Assembly: GCA_002816705.1 (NCBI GenBank)
Contig: MUCK01000017.1
Span: 1 to 64,000 of the forward strand
Direction of reading: 5' to 3'
Source of the DNA: SAR202 cluster bacterium Casp-Chloro-G4
GTDB lineage: Bacteria; Chloroflexota; Dehalococcoidia; Lucifugimonadales; JADFKI01
Length of the DNA stretch: 64,000 bases
Made by a program: the position numbers and the translations under genes
Shown: in pieces, positions 26,059 to 34,997 of the stretch
How positions within the stretch are numbered: the first letter of the stretch is position 1
How the letters are laid out: every line of letters begins with the position of its first letter
Notes under the pieces: model-generated
The model's database searches: none
What the model was told of the DNA's origin: nothing
What the model saw: only the letters and a program-made list of their open reading frames with translations

Positions 26059-27153
26059 ATGAGCAACAGATCTGTAACCATCTTGGGAGGCGGTAACACA
26101 GCCTTCGCCGTCGCAGCTAACCTGAGCCTCCAGGGTCACGAGATCACCCTGTACGAGTTACCGGAGTTCGCAGATTCCCTACAGCCGATACGCGAGTCCC
26201 AAATCATCAATCTGGTGGGAGTAGCGGAGCAGGGTGCAGCCAAAATCCAAAAGGTAACTACAGATGCGGAGGAAGCATTGGCCGCATCGGACCTGGTGTT
26301 GCTTATAGTGCCTGCCTACGCCCACAAACGATTCGCTGAGGTGTGCGCCCCTCACATTCGGCAAGGGCAGACGGTGGTGGTCATACCCGGAACGTTTGGC
26401 GCGCTCGAGTGGGCAAAGGTACTGCGCGACGCTGGAACTACAGGCGTGACGCTGGCGGAGGTAGACACTGCTCCCTATGTTTGTCGCAAGACCTCGCCCG
26501 ATACGGCTACGATATGGGGCATCGTGACCAGCCTTGGTATGGGCGTGTTGCCAGCTACGGACGGCGAACGGGTGAGGCAGATCGTCGACCCTCTGTTTCC
26601 CGGCATTTCTCTGTACCCAGACGTGATGGCGGCAGGGCTGTCAGCCATCAATCCGGTGGTCCATCCTGCGGGGGTGCTAATGAACGCCGGGCGCATCGAG
26701 TATTCCCGTGGCGAGTTCTACTTCTACGAGGAGGGCGTCTCGCCCTCTGTAGCGAAGGTCATCATGCAGGTGGACGACGAACGCCGCGCCATAGGCAGTG
26801 CCCTGGGGTACGAGTTATTGCCGGCCAACGAGGGATTCCATAATGCAGGATTTGGGCCGCAAGGGGACCTCTGGGCTACGATTAACGGCAGCATGATGCT
26901 TACTCGGCTAAAGGCCCCCGGCTCCCTGGACAGCCGCTGGCTCACGGAAGACATTCCCTACGGAATTGCCGCATGGAGTCTGGTGGGGAAACAGTTCGGT
27001 GTGGACACGCCCCTCATGAGGTCGTTCGTGGACATTGGTTCCATCGTGATTGGGTTCGACGGCTGGGAAGCGGCACGCACACCCGAAGACCTGGGCATAG
27101 ATGGAATGGACCTCGAGACGCTCAAGACTTTTTTGGCGTCCGGTCAGCGGTAA
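26059..27153 (+). CDS. NAD/NADP octopine/nopaline dehydrogenase family protein
   Basis: A 364-aa enzyme. The Rossmann motif is ILGGGNTAFAVAANLSLQG at the N-terminus. The C-terminal octopine-dehydrogenase domain carries NPVVHPAGVLMNAGRIEYS near 198-216 and AGFGPQGDLWATINGSM near 268-284. This family reductively joins an amino acid and a 2-oxoacid, or the reverse; some bacterial members make metallophores, but no nicotianamine-synthase-like gene is nearby. GAGGGGG at 26050-26056 is a good ribosome-binding site. It ends 52 bases from the convergent sufU1. Confidence 0.88.
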   Translation: MSNRSVTILGGGNTAFAVAANLSLQGHEITLYELPEFADSLQPIRESQIINLVGVAEQGAAKIQKVTTDAEEALAASDLVLLIVPAYAHKRFAEVCAPHIRQGQTVVVIPGTFGALEWAKVLRDAGTTGVTLAEVDTAPYVCRKTSPDTATIWGIVTSLGMGVLPATDGERVRQIVDPLFPGISLYPDVMAAGLSAINPVVHPAGVLMNAGRIEYSRGEFYFYEEGVSPSVAKVIMQVDDERRAIGSALGYELLPANEGFHNAGFGPQGDLWATINGSMMLTRLKAPGSLDSRWLTEDIPYGIAAWSLVGKQFGVDTPLMRSFVDIGSIVIGFDGWEAARTPEDLGIDGMDLETLKTFLASGQR

Positions 27154-27205
27154 GGGTTTAACGGAGGCCAAGGGAAAGCTTACGGGCGGACTCGTTTTTA
27201 TCGCT

Positions 27206-27655
27206 CTAGCCGTCGGAAAGTTTGGAAAGCGCCTCGTCCAGCGCGGACCAGGGAAGCAGCGCACACTTGATGCGGATGGGGTACTCTCGCACGCCGAAAA
27301 GATTTCGAAGGTCACCCTCGGGACTCAATTGGGATTCGGCTTCAGGGTCACCCTGCATTAGCTTTCTTACCCAGTCGGTAAGGGCGCGAATTTCCGTAGG
27401 GGTCTTGCCTTTGGCGGCCTCGGACATCATTGAGCCTGATGCCCGGTTGATAGAACAGCCCTCGCCTTGCAGGCCCACCGCAGTAATACGACCCTTGTCG
27501 TCCTGCTTTAGCTGAAGGTGTATCTCGTCGCCGCAGAAGGGGTTAACGGCGTCACCCGTGGTGTCGAAGTCTTCGAGTTTATCGGCGTTTCTAGGGTTAC
27601 GGCGATGCTCCAATATAGCATCGCGATAAAGATCATCCAGCCGTTCCAGCGCCAT
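27206..27655 (-). CDS. sufU: SufU-type Fe-S assembly / sulfurtransferase protein, copy 1
   Basis: A 149-aa SufU. The zinc ligands are Cys41 and Asp43 (NPFCGDEIHL), Cys67 (GEGCSINRASGSM) and Cys131 (IRIKCALLPW). The long insertion between the second and third cysteine separates SufU from IscU. SufU takes sulfur from the SufS persulfide and passes it to SufBCD. The gene overlaps the 3' end of sufS by 23 bases, so the two are coupled, as expected for a working SufS-SufU pair. A second copy lies 2 kb upstream in the same cluster. Confidence 0.94.
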   Translation of the reverse strand: MALERLDDLYRDAILEHRRNPRNADKLEDFDTTGDAVNPFCGDEIHLQLKQDDKGRITAVGLQGEGCSINRASGSMMSEAAKGKTPTEIRALTDWVRKLMQGDPEAESQLSPEGDLRNLFGVREYPIRIKCALLPWSALDEALSKLSDG

Positions 27656-28883
27656 TCCCGAAATACCTCAGGGCTTCTTTAATCCCGTCCAGCAGTGCAT
27701 CGACCTCTTCGTTGGTATTGTACAGGTAGAAGCTAGCCCTTGCAGTAGCAGGAACACCAAGCGACCTTACCAGTGGCATGGTGCAGTGGTGACCTGTGCG
27801 TATGGCTATGCCTCGTCTGTCCAGCACCGTACCCAGGTCGTGAGGGTGCACATCCGGGTGGTGAAAGGAGACGACCCCAGACCGAAGAGCAGGGTCTTTA
27901 GGCCCGTAAATCTCCAACTCCTCTTCCAGCTCCTTGAAGGAGTCGAGGGCATGTTTGGTCAACTGGATGTCGTGGTCGCGGACGTTTTCCATGCCAAGCC
28001 CGTTCAAATAATCGATGGCAGCGCCCATACCTATGGCCCCCGCCATATTCGGAGTGCCCGCCTCGAAGCGCCAAGGAAGGCTATTCCAAGAGGCATCCTC
28101 ATAGCTAACCTCGAGCACCATATCACCGCCACGCAGGAAGGGCTCCATGCGCTCCAGTATGTCATGCTTCACGTACAGCACACCTATTCCCGTGGGCCCC
28201 AACATCTTGTGGCCCGAGAAGGCCAGAAAATCGCAGTCGATATCCGCCACGTCCACCGGCATGTGCGGGACGCTCTGTGCGCCATCCACCAGCACAGCTG
28301 CGCCGACGGCCCTGGCCTTGGCGGCTAGTTCTTTAACAGGGTTGGTGGTTCCGATGGAGTTGGACTTTTGAACCATGGCAACAAGCTTGGTTCGCGGGTT
28401 AATCAGCGTATCAATCTCGCTCAGGTCCAGTGACTGGTCCTTGGCCAGCGGAATTATACGGAGCGTGGCTTTCTTGTCACGAGCCACCTTCTGCCAGGGC
28501 ACGAGATTGCTGTGGTGCTCCAAAGCCGTAACGAGAATCTCGTCGCCGGCGTGGATATTTTCCTGGGCCCATGTGTGCGCTACGAGATTAATGCTCTCGG
28601 TAGTGTTGCGTGTCCATATAATGCACTCTGAACTCTCGGCGCCAATGAAATCAGCAACCTTCTGTCGGGCGTCTTCAAAGGCCGCGGTGGACTCTATGCT
28701 AAGGGCGTGTACACCACGATGTACGTTGGCATTGAAGCCTTCGTAGTAGTCCACGATGGACTGAATTACGGAACGAGGCTTCTGCGATGTCGCGGCAGAA
28801 TCCAACCAGATCAAAGGCTGGCCATCGTACACTTTTTTGGAGAGGATCGGAAAGTCCTCTCTTATTTTGCTAACGTCGAGCAT
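27633..28883 (-). CDS. sufS: Cysteine desulfurase SufS
   Basis: PLP enzyme releasing sulfur from cysteine as a persulfide. The 416-aa protein has the Schiff-base Lys226 in AFSGHKMLGPTG, the cofactor-binding LEHHSNLVPW near 121-130, and the active-site Cys367 in RTGHHCTMPL. This is the short-loop SufS (group II) type. It stands between the Rieske gene (49-base gap) and sufU1, which overlaps its end. It should supply sulfur for the SufBCD scaffold encoded at the head of the cluster. Confidence 0.96.
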   Translation of the reverse strand: MLDVSKIREDFPILSKKVYDGQPLIWLDSAATSQKPRSVIQSIVDYYEGFNANVHRGVHALSIESTAAFEDARQKVADFIGAESSECIIWTRNTTESINLVAHTWAQENIHAGDEILVTALEHHSNLVPWQKVARDKKATLRIIPLAKDQSLDLSEIDTLINPRTKLVAMVQKSNSIGTTNPVKELAAKARAVGAAVLVDGAQSVPHMPVDVADIDCDFLAFSGHKMLGPTGIGVLYVKHDILERMEPFLRGGDMVLEVSYEDASWNSLPWRFEAGTPNMAGAIGMGAAIDYLNGLGMENVRDHDIQLTKHALDSFKELEEELEIYGPKDPALRSGVVSFHHPDVHPHDLGTVLDRRGIAIRTGHHCTMPLVRSLGVPATARASFYLYNTNEEVDALLDGIKEALRYFGNGAGTAG

Positions 28884-28932
28884 ATTCCACTATCCCTTCG
28901 GAAATAGAGAGTCCACATAATTGCGAGTGGAC

Positions 28933-29238
28933 CTAGACATCAATCTCGATGTCGTCTCCATCGATACGCACTTCAAATGTTTCAACAGGCATAACTGCAG
29001 GAAGGTCCGTGACTTTGCCGTTGGTCACGTCGAAGCGTGCGCCGTGCCGAGGGCATTCGATTTCACAACCGATTAGAGCGCTGGCATTGAATGATGCCCC
29101 GTCGTGGGTACATACGTCCTCAATGCCGTAAAGCTTGCCCTCGAAATTGCAAACTGCGATGGGTCTGTTGCCAACTTCGAATACTTTGGACTTGCCCTCG
29201 GGAACCTCGTCTACTTTCCCTACTTTTTGAAACGCCAT
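28933..29238 (-). CDS. Rieske [2Fe-2S] ferredoxin
   Basis: A 101-aa soluble Rieske protein. The cluster ligands are Cys43 and His45 (DVCTHDGA), and Cys62 and His65 (ECPRHGAR), spaced CxH-16-CxxH as in NDO-type ferredoxins. It has no membrane anchor. Such small Rieske proteins recur in suf clusters and may give electrons during cluster assembly, or be a client; the role is not proven. The ribosome-binding site is GGGGG nine bases before the ATG. It sits between the Rrf2 regulator and sufS. Confidence 0.93.
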   Translation of the reverse strand: MAFQKVGKVDEVPEGKSKVFEVGNRPIAVCNFEGKLYGIEDVCTHDGASFNASALIGCEIECPRHGARFDVTNGKVTDLPAVMPVETFEVRIDGDDIEIDV

Positions 29239-29285
29239 TTCTTTACCCCCTGTGAACGTTATTTAGACTAACCAAAGTCCTGGTG

Positions 29286-29723
29286 CTAAACTACGGCCTC
29301 AATTCGCGCCGGATTTGAACGAGTCCTGTTGACCAGGTCTTCTATAGTTGTAGAGTCTAAGATCTTGAACACAGTTTCTGCAACATTTCGCCAAACTTCT
29401 CTCTGAGCACATGCAGGGACATGGATACATGACGATGCGTCATCCAAACAGGCCACGGGGGTCTCGGTGCCACCCAGGCAGGCCATAACCTTGCTTAGAC
29501 GTATCTCGGAGGGTGGCTTGGCCAGTAAGTGACCACCCAGAGGGCCGCGCACGCTCTTGATGATGCCATTCCTGCTAAGCCCATGCAGCACCTGTGCCAG
29601 GTAAGGCTCCGGTATAGATGTCCGGCCCGCTATCACGCTGGCCCTCACCGGGTTACCATCGCCGTTCATGGCAATATCAACCAGCGCCCGCACCCCGTAG
29701 TCGACTTTAATGGGAATGTTCAT
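29286..29723 (-). CDS. Rrf2-family transcriptional regulator (IscR-like)
   Basis: A 145-aa winged-helix regulator. The DNA-binding region has IPEPYLAQVLHGLSRNGIIK and SVRGPLGGHLLAKPP. Three cysteines, 92, 99 and 105, are spaced like the [2Fe-2S] ligands of IscR (92, 98, 104); Cys82 is additional. It is therefore probably an Fe-S-sensing repressor or activator of its own cluster. The candidate operator is the 23-bp inverted repeat in front of sufB. It lies 20 bases after sufU2. Confidence 0.92.
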   Translation of the reverse strand: MNIPIKVDYGVRALVDIAMNGDGNPVRASVIAGRTSIPEPYLAQVLHGLSRNGIIKSVRGPLGGHLLAKPPSEIRLSKVMACLGGTETPVACLDDASSCIHVPACAQREVWRNVAETVFKILDSTTIEDLVNRTRSNPARIEAVV

Positions 29724-29743
29724 TGGGAAATACCTCTGCCCCG

Positions 29744-30193
29744 TTATTCGGTGGTAATTCGCTGAGTGTCAGCGCCATCTAGCGCAGACTTCAGCGTGTG
29801 CCAAGATAGCACTGCGCATTTGATTCGCGCCGGATATTGCGAGACACCGGATAGTATCTCCGCGTCGCCTAGAATTTCGGCATCGTAGTCTTCCTGGGTT
29901 ATCATCTGACGAAAATTATTGAAAATGTGTTCAGCCTCTTTCACGCTGACGCCTTTGACAACGTCCGTCATCATTGAAGCTGACGCTTTGGATATAGCGC
30001 AACCTCCAGCTTGAAAGCCGATGTCCTTGATCTTATCGTCGTCGTCCACTTCCAAGTACAACGTGATCTGGTCACCGCACAGAGGGTTGAAGCCCTCCGC
30101 CGACCGGTTAGCATTTCCCAATTTACGGAAGTTGCGTGGACTGCGATTATGGTCCATCACAACTTCCTGGTATAGCTCTTGTAAATCGTACAT
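29744..30193 (-). CDS. SufU-type Fe-S assembly protein, copy 2
   Basis: A second 149-aa SufU homologue, clearly diverged from copy 1. The ligands are Cys39 and Asp41 (NPLCGDQITL), Cys65 (GGCAISKASASM) and Cys126 (ARIKCAVLSW). All zinc and sulfur-transfer positions are retained, so it is not a relic. It lies 180 bases downstream of sufD and 20 bases before the Rrf2 gene. Because copy 1 overlaps sufS, copy 2 may serve a different partner or condition; this is inference. Confidence 0.93.
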   Translation of the reverse strand: MYDLQELYQEVVMDHNRSPRNFRKLGNANRSAEGFNPLCGDQITLYLEVDDDDKIKDIGFQAGGCAISKASASMMTDVVKGVSVKEAEHIFNNFRQMITQEDYDAEILGDAEILSGVSQYPARIKCAVLSWHTLKSALDGADTQRITTE

Positions 30194-30242
30194 TTTTCTA
30201 TATTTTCCGGCTCATCTTATGTTCCAATCCAACGACGAGGTA

Positions 30243-30273
30243 CTTTCGCTAGCGGGATACCTCCCATCGAAAG
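30243..30273. repeat. Imperfect stem-loop in the sufD-sufU2 gap
   Basis: CTTTCG (30243-30248) pairs with CGAAAG (30268-30273), and an inner GGGA pairs with TCCC. There is no T-run on either side, so this is not a standard terminator. It may separate the sufBCD and sufU2-to-sufU1 parts of the transcript through RNA processing or attenuation. Confidence 0.3.
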
Positions 30274-30373
30274 CCTCAGAACACACCAGCCAAAATTTAG
30301 CTCCGACCTGAAAATGCCATAACGGGCAATCCGGCTCTGCCAGATAACACTCGCTTGAAAACTCTACTTAAAG

Positions 30374-31708
30374 TTAGAATTCAAACTTGTAGCTGGGAAG
30401 AGATTCCAGGAACAGCTTTTCAAGGTACTGGCGGAGGCCGTCATCTTCCACAGCCTCGATGATCTCATCCGCGAATCCGTAGATCAGTTGACGGCTGGCC
30501 GCTTCAAGATCCAGACCGCGACTCCGCATATAGAACACCGTGTCCTGGTCAATGTTGCCGGCTGTTGCGCCGTGGCCACAAACTACATCGTCGGCGTATA
30601 TGAAAAGAGCCGGTTTGCTATCCACCTCTGCGTCGGGCGAAAGCACCAGGTTCTTGTCCTCTTGACGAGAGTCCGTCTTGATGGCGCCAGGCTGCACGTA
30701 AACCGTCCCGCCAAATACGGCCCTGGATTTCCCGTCCAGAATGCCCTTGTAGTACAGACGGCTAGTGGAGTGCGGTTTCTGATGGTTGATGTTTATGTAA
30801 TTGTCCACGTGCTGCGAGCCCGACGTGTAGTAAAGGCCCTTCAGGTCACAACTGGAGCCCTCGCCATCCATGTTGGTGTAGAGGTCGAACCTACCGAGGC
30901 CGACTTTCCTCTCGAACACCTTGGACCTGTAGACGCTATCCGACTCTTGTTGAACGCGGGCGGACCCAACATGGAAGCTTTTTTCGCTCTCCTGCATTAG
31001 TCGGTAGTGCTGCAGCTCTGCGCCTGAGGCCATCGAAATCTCGGTGATGGCATTGGTGAAGTAGACGTTCTCGTCCAGGCCGACAAAGCTCTCGATTAGT
31101 GTGGCCTTACTGTTGGCCTCGCACACCAGGAGTACCCTGGGATGGGACACTGTGGCCTCATCTGCTCCCGAAGAAACGAAGAGCAGGTGAACGGGCTTAT
31201 CAGCGGTAACACCTTGTTTGATGTGGAGCACCGCGCCGTCCCGCACGAACGCCGTGTTAAGAGAGACGAACCCGTCGGCTTCCTCGAACTGAGGAGCTTG
31301 CCCCAGGTGTTGCTCTACCAATTCGTCGCCGTTAGCAATGGCCTGCGCGAGGCTAGTCACCGTGACGTTGCCAGACGCGCTTCCGGAATATTCAGAGACG
31401 TAATGTCCGTCTACAAAAACCATGTTGAGCCAGCTATCGTCCCAAGGCGCTGTGGCCTTGATCTGATCGAGGGTAACCTGCGCTGGCTTGGTAGCCAAAG
31501 CCAAACTTGCGTCGGCTATAGGCCCCACGTTGGTGTACTTCCAGGGCTCGTTGCCTCGCCGCGCTGTCGGAAAGCCTAGCTCCTGAAAGCGTGACCATGC
31601 ACTTAGCCGCATCGACCGTAGCCACTCGGGCTGGCCGCTGCCAATCGAGTCATCGAAGCTCTTGTAGTCCGTTTCGTACTGTTGGTATTTAGTTAGTGTC
31701 TGTGTCAT
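30374..31708 (-). CDS. sufD: Fe-S cluster assembly protein SufD
   Basis: A 444-aa beta-helix scaffold subunit of the SufBC2D complex. The conserved C-terminal region includes GHGATAGNIDQDTVFYMRSR near 372-391 and RQLIYGFADEIIE near 400-412. Cluster assembly occurs at the SufB-SufD interface. The gene order sufB-sufC-sufD is the usual one; 13 bases separate it from sufC. The assignment to SufD rather than SufB rests on its length and its lack of the SufB N-terminal cysteine region. Confidence 0.95.
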   Translation of the reverse strand: MTQTLTKYQQYETDYKSFDDSIGSGQPEWLRSMRLSAWSRFQELGFPTARRGNEPWKYTNVGPIADASLALATKPAQVTLDQIKATAPWDDSWLNMVFVDGHYVSEYSGSASGNVTVTSLAQAIANGDELVEQHLGQAPQFEEADGFVSLNTAFVRDGAVLHIKQGVTADKPVHLLFVSSGADEATVSHPRVLLVCEANSKATLIESFVGLDENVYFTNAITEISMASGAELQHYRLMQESEKSFHVGSARVQQESDSVYRSKVFERKVGLGRFDLYTNMDGEGSSCDLKGLYYTSGSQHVDNYININHQKPHSTSRLYYKGILDGKSRAVFGGTVYVQPGAIKTDSRQEDKNLVLSPDAEVDSKPALFIYADDVVCGHGATAGNIDQDTVFYMRSRGLDLEAASRQLIYGFADEIIEAVEDDGLRQYLEKLFLESLPSYKFEF

Positions 31709-31721
31709 ATATTGGCTTAAC

Positions 31722-32501
31722 CTACACCGCTACCTGGTCTCGCAGCCATTCGTAGCCCTTGTCTTCAAGTTCCAGGGCTAGCTCACGGCCTCCCGAGCGC
31801 ACGATACTGCCATCTACCAGTACATGTACATAGTCTGGCGTTATGTAGTTCAGAATTCGTTGGTAGTGTGTCACGAGAACGAAGGCGTTCTTGTCGGAAC
31901 GTACCTTATTAACGCCCTCGGAGACAATCCTCAAGGCGTCGATGTCGAGACCCGAGTCCGTCTCGTCTAGCAGCGCCAATGTGGGATCGAGAAGCGCCAT
32001 TTGCATTATCTCGTTCCGCTTCTTCTCTCCGCCGGAGAAACCCTCGTTTACCGAGCGCTTCACCAGATCCGTGTCCATCTCGACGATCTCACGCTTTTCA
32101 TCCAAAAGTTTGTCGAATTCACGGACGCTCAGCACTTTCTCGCCCCTGTGCTGTCGAATGGCGTCTACAGAGGCCTTCAGGAACTGCCACGTGCGAACTC
32201 CCGGCAACTCCACCGGGTACTGGAAGGCAAGGAATATGCCTTCGCGAGCGCGCAATTCCGGCAGCATGCTGAGAAGGTCCATGCCCTTATACAGGACCTG
32301 GCCTCCAGTGACCGTGTATTCAGGTCGCCCCGCCAAAACATTGGCGAGAGTACTCTTACCTGAGCCGTTTGGACCCATGATAGCGTGTACCTCGCCGATG
32401 TTAACGGTCAGGTTAACGCCCTTTAGTATCTCTTTATCTTCGATTGAAACGTGGAGGTCTATGACCTCAAGCACTGGGCTATTCTTGATTTCCTGAGTCA
32501 T
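31722..32501 (-). CDS. sufC: Fe-S cluster assembly ATPase SufC
   Basis: A 259-aa ABC-type ATPase that drives the SufBC2D complex. Walker A is GPNGSGKSTLANVLAG, the signature motif is GFSGGEKKRNEIMQMAL (the SufC-specific form), and Walker B is PTLALLDETDSGLD, followed by the H-loop LVTHYQR. It is not a membrane transporter subunit. It lies 2 bases after sufB and 13 bases before sufD. Confidence 0.98.
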   Translation of the reverse strand: MTQEIKNSPVLEVIDLHVSIEDKEILKGVNLTVNIGEVHAIMGPNGSGKSTLANVLAGRPEYTVTGGQVLYKGMDLLSMLPELRAREGIFLAFQYPVELPGVRTWQFLKASVDAIRQHRGEKVLSVREFDKLLDEKREIVEMDTDLVKRSVNEGFSGGEKKRNEIMQMALLDPTLALLDETDSGLDIDALRIVSEGVNKVRSDKNAFVLVTHYQRILNYITPDYVHVLVDGSIVRSGGRELALELEDKGYEWLRDQVAV

Positions 32502-32503
32502 CT

Positions 32504-33964
32504 TTACCCTACGGTTCCCTCCAGATTTACTCTTAGCAACTGAGAGGCCTCAGCCGCGAACTCGAATGGCAACTCCTTGAAGATGCCACGACAAAAGCCG
32601 TTTATGATCATGTAGTTGGCGTCCTCCAGGCCTATCCCGCGTTGTTGCAGGTAGAACAGTTGACTGTCGTCGACCTTGGAGGTGGTGGCCTCGTGAGCCA
32701 TCTGCGCCGTGGGGTTCCGCACCTCTATATACGGGACTGTGTGTGCGCCACACTTGTCCCCTATGAGGAGCGAATCGCACTGCGTAAAGTTCCGAGCGTT
32801 CGTTGCCGAGGGCATTATTTTAACCTGGCCGCGATACGTGTTTTGCGCCTTACCAGCGGATATGCCCTTGGCGATGATCGTGCTTTTTGTGTTCTTGCCG
32901 ATGTGGATCATCTTCGTGCCGGTATCAGCCTGCTGGTAGTTGTTTACCAACGCGACGGAGTAGAACTCACCCACGGAGTTGTCACCCTGCAAAATGACGC
33001 TGGGGTACTTCCACGTGATGGCCGAGCCTGTCTCCACCTGCGTCCAGGATATCTTCGAGTTCTTGCCCCTTGCGGCGCCACGCTTCGTCACGAAATTGTA
33101 GACTCCGCCGTTGCCTTCCTTATCACCAGGAAACCAGTTCTGCAATGTCGAGTACTTGATTTCCGCATCGTCCAGCGCTATAAGCTCAACAACTGCAGCG
33201 TGGAGTTGATGTGTCTTGCGCATAGGCGCTGTGCAGCCTTCAAGGTAGCTTACGTAGCTGCCCTTGTCCGCGATAATCAGGGTTCGCTCGAACTGTCCCG
33301 TGTTCAGTTCGTTGATGCGGAAGTAGGTCATCAATTCGATGGGGCAACGCACTCCCGGAGGTACGTAGACGAAGGAACCGTCGCTGAAAACCCCAGCGTT
33401 TAGGGCAGCGAAGAAGTTGTCCGTATAGGGAACCACTGAACCAAGGTACTTCTTTACGAGGTCAGGGTGGGTCTTCACGGCCTCGCTGACGGAGCAGAAT
33501 ATAACGCCCACTTCCTCAAGCATCTTGCGATAGGTGGTGGCCACGGATGCGCTGTCCAGCACTGCGTCCACGGCCACGCCGCTCAGGCGTTGCTGCTCAA
33601 TCAAAGGTATGCCCAGCTTGTTGAAGGCCTCCCGTATTTCAGGGTCCACGTCATCCATGCTCTGAGGAGCTTCGGCCGACGACTTGGGTGCCGCGTAGTA
33701 GTACATGTCCTGAAAGTCGATGGGCGGGTAGTCGATGTTGGCCCATTTTGGCTCCTCATTATCGAGGGTCAACCAGTACTTGTAGGCCTTAAGACGCCAT
33801 TCCAACATCCACTCAGGCTCGCCTTTTTTTTGGGATATCAGCCGGACAATGTCCTCGCTGAGTCCTTTGGGAGCTTTGTCCGATTCAATATCGAAGTCGA
33901 AGCCCCATTTATATTCGTTGTCTTCTACTCCGGTTGCACGGGAAATGACCCTTTGTTCGGTCAT
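32504..33964 (-). CDS. sufB: Fe-S cluster assembly protein SufB
   Basis: The 486-aa central scaffold. It is first in the suf cluster. [21 protein letters not shown] and [19 protein letters not shown] are SufB signatures, and the C-terminus has [26 protein letters not shown] eight bases before the ATG is a strong ribosome-binding site. The upstream region carries a TTGACT -35-like element inside a 23-bp inverted repeat, so initiation is probably regulated there. Confidence 0.97.
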   Translation of the reverse strand: MTEQRVISRATGVEDNEYKWGFDFDIESDKAPKGLSEDIVRLISQKKGEPEWMLEWRLKAYKYWLTLDNEEPKWANIDYPPIDFQDMYYYAAPKSSAEAPQSMDDVDPEIREAFNKLGIPLIEQQRLSGVAVDAVLDSASVATTYRKMLEEVGVIFCSVSEAVKTHPDLVKKYLGSVVPYTDNFFAALNAGVFSDGSFVYVPPGVRCPIELMTYFRINELNTGQFERTLIIADKGSYVSYLEGCTAPMRKTHQLHAAVVELIALDDAEIKYSTLQNWFPGDKEGNGGVYNFVTKRGAARGKNSKISWTQVETGSAITWKYPSVILQGDNSVGEFYSVALVNNYQQADTGTKMIHIGKNTKSTIIAKGISAGKAQNTYRGQVKIMPSATNARNFTQCDSLLIGDKCGAHTVPYIEVRNPTAQMAHEATTSKVDDSQLFYLQQRGIGLEDANYMIINGFCRGIFKELPFEFAAEASQLLRVNLEGTVG

Positions 33965-33993
33965 ATTTTATGTTCTCCTGAGAGTAAAACTCT

Positions 33994-34016
33994 TTGTTGA
34001 TGATTTTAGTCAACAA
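33994..34016. promoter_or_regulatory. Inverted repeat upstream of sufB, candidate Rrf2/IscR-type operator
   Basis: TTGTTGA (33994-34000) and TCAACAA (34010-34016) are perfect 7-bp arms around 9 A+T-rich bases. On the minus strand the repeat contains TTGACT, a possible -35 of sufB. An Rrf2 regulator with IscR-like cysteines is encoded in the same cluster, so it is the likely binder; the link is inferred. The sequence differs from the E. coli IscR consensus. Confidence 0.55.
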
Positions 34017-34092
34017 TCCTACTGGTAATATAGCACCGACGCCAGGGACGGTCAACAGTTAGTCCAGGTTTTCCGGCAACGCCTGTTAGAAC

Positions 34093-34110
34093 GGCAACGG
34101 GGCCGTTGCC
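34093..34110 (-). terminator. Strong hairpin at the end of the hopanoid/carbohydrate run
   Basis: GGCAACGG and CCGTTGCC are perfect 8-bp arms with a 2-base centre. The hairpin starts at the stop codon of the nucleoside hydrolase gene, at the very end of the 12-kb minus-strand run and just before the sufB regulatory region. Only GTTCT follows, so it lacks a real U-tract; it may end transcription with help, or stabilise the 3' end. Confidence 0.45.
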
Positions 34111-34997
34111 TAGCCCAACCCTGCCAGGACGCCATCTTTGGCGGCCGCAACATCGATATCTACGGCCACCCGCACTCGGCCAGAGCCGAACTCTGCGGTG
34201 GTCTCGCCTAGACGTTCCCCCTGGGTTTCGACCTGTACGGAGGCCTGTTTATAGGTGAAAAGCTCTGGCCTGAGGGAAGCTAGCACGGTCAGGGGATCGC
34301 AAAGGTTATACCGGTCGTCATCGGGGCGCATTTTGAACCAGTTTCTTATAATGCGAGCCACCAGCTTTTCGCCCAGGGATTTCCCGCTGAACCATTCGGC
34401 GTCATCGCGCAAAACAGACGGCTCGTGGCATACGTCCAACCCCACCAGCGTTATCTTGGCATCGGACGAAAAGACTACGTTAGCGGCCTCCGCATCGTCA
34501 TAAATGTTGAACTCCGCGTAGGGCGTCACGTTGCCCGGCACGTTAACAGCGCCACCCATGACGTAGATTTCTTTCAGCAATTCCGGCAAAGCTGGCTCGT
34601 CCTGGATTGCCCGGGCAACGTTAGTTAGGGGACCCAATGCAATCAGGGTAAGCTCGCCTGGATAGGCTTTGGCGGAGTCCACAATAGCCTGGCGAGCCGC
34701 GACGGCGGAGGGTTTCGACTTTGGCGTAGGAAGTCGCACCGTCAATCCAGCGGGGCCGTGGTAGTAGTAGGCGTAGGTGAAGTGCCCCTTGAGTGGCCGG
34801 GAGGCTCCCCTGTAAACGGGAATGTCTGGGTGGCCCATATATTCAAGAATACGCAGGGCGTTACGAGTGGTGAGGGCCAGCGAAGCATTACCAGCCACGG
34901 TCGTTAGGCCAAGAATCTCTAATGCAGGCGAATTAAGCGCCAAGATCAAGGCAAGAGCATCGTCGGTGCCAGGGTCCGTGTCGATCAACACTTTCAT
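34110..34997 (-). CDS. Inosine-uridine preferring nucleoside hydrolase family protein
   Basis: A 295-aa nucleoside N-ribohydrolase. The calcium/ribose motif DTDPGTDDALAL is at residues 7-18, with VMGGAVNVPGNVTPYAEFNIY near 147-167. Near the C-terminus the usual His-Asp pair reads Cys-Asp (NLCDPLTV), a variation that may alter base preference. It should cleave the N-glycosidic bond of a nucleoside to ribose and base. It is last in the long minus-strand run and overlaps the epimerase by 4 bases. Confidence 0.9.
   Translation of the reverse strand: MKVLIDTDPGTDDALALILALNSPALEILGLTTVAGNASLALTTRNALRILEYMGHPDIPVYRGASRPLKGHFTYAYYYHGPAGLTVRLPTPKSKPSAVAARQAIVDSAKAYPGELTLIALGPLTNVARAIQDEPALPELLKEIYVMGGAVNVPGNVTPYAEFNIYDDAEAANVVFSSDAKITLVGLDVCHEPSVLRDDAEWFSGKSLGEKLVARIIRNWFKMRPDDDRYNLCDPLTVLASLRPELFTYKQASVQVETQGERLGETTAEFGSGRVRVAVDIDVAAAKDGVLAGLG

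Noticed and set aside
32642-33403. 253-aa plus-strand frame opposite sufB
   Set aside because: Antisense shadow: SufB signatures lie on the minus strand over the same bases; the composition is Val/Leu/Arg-rich without domain motifs.
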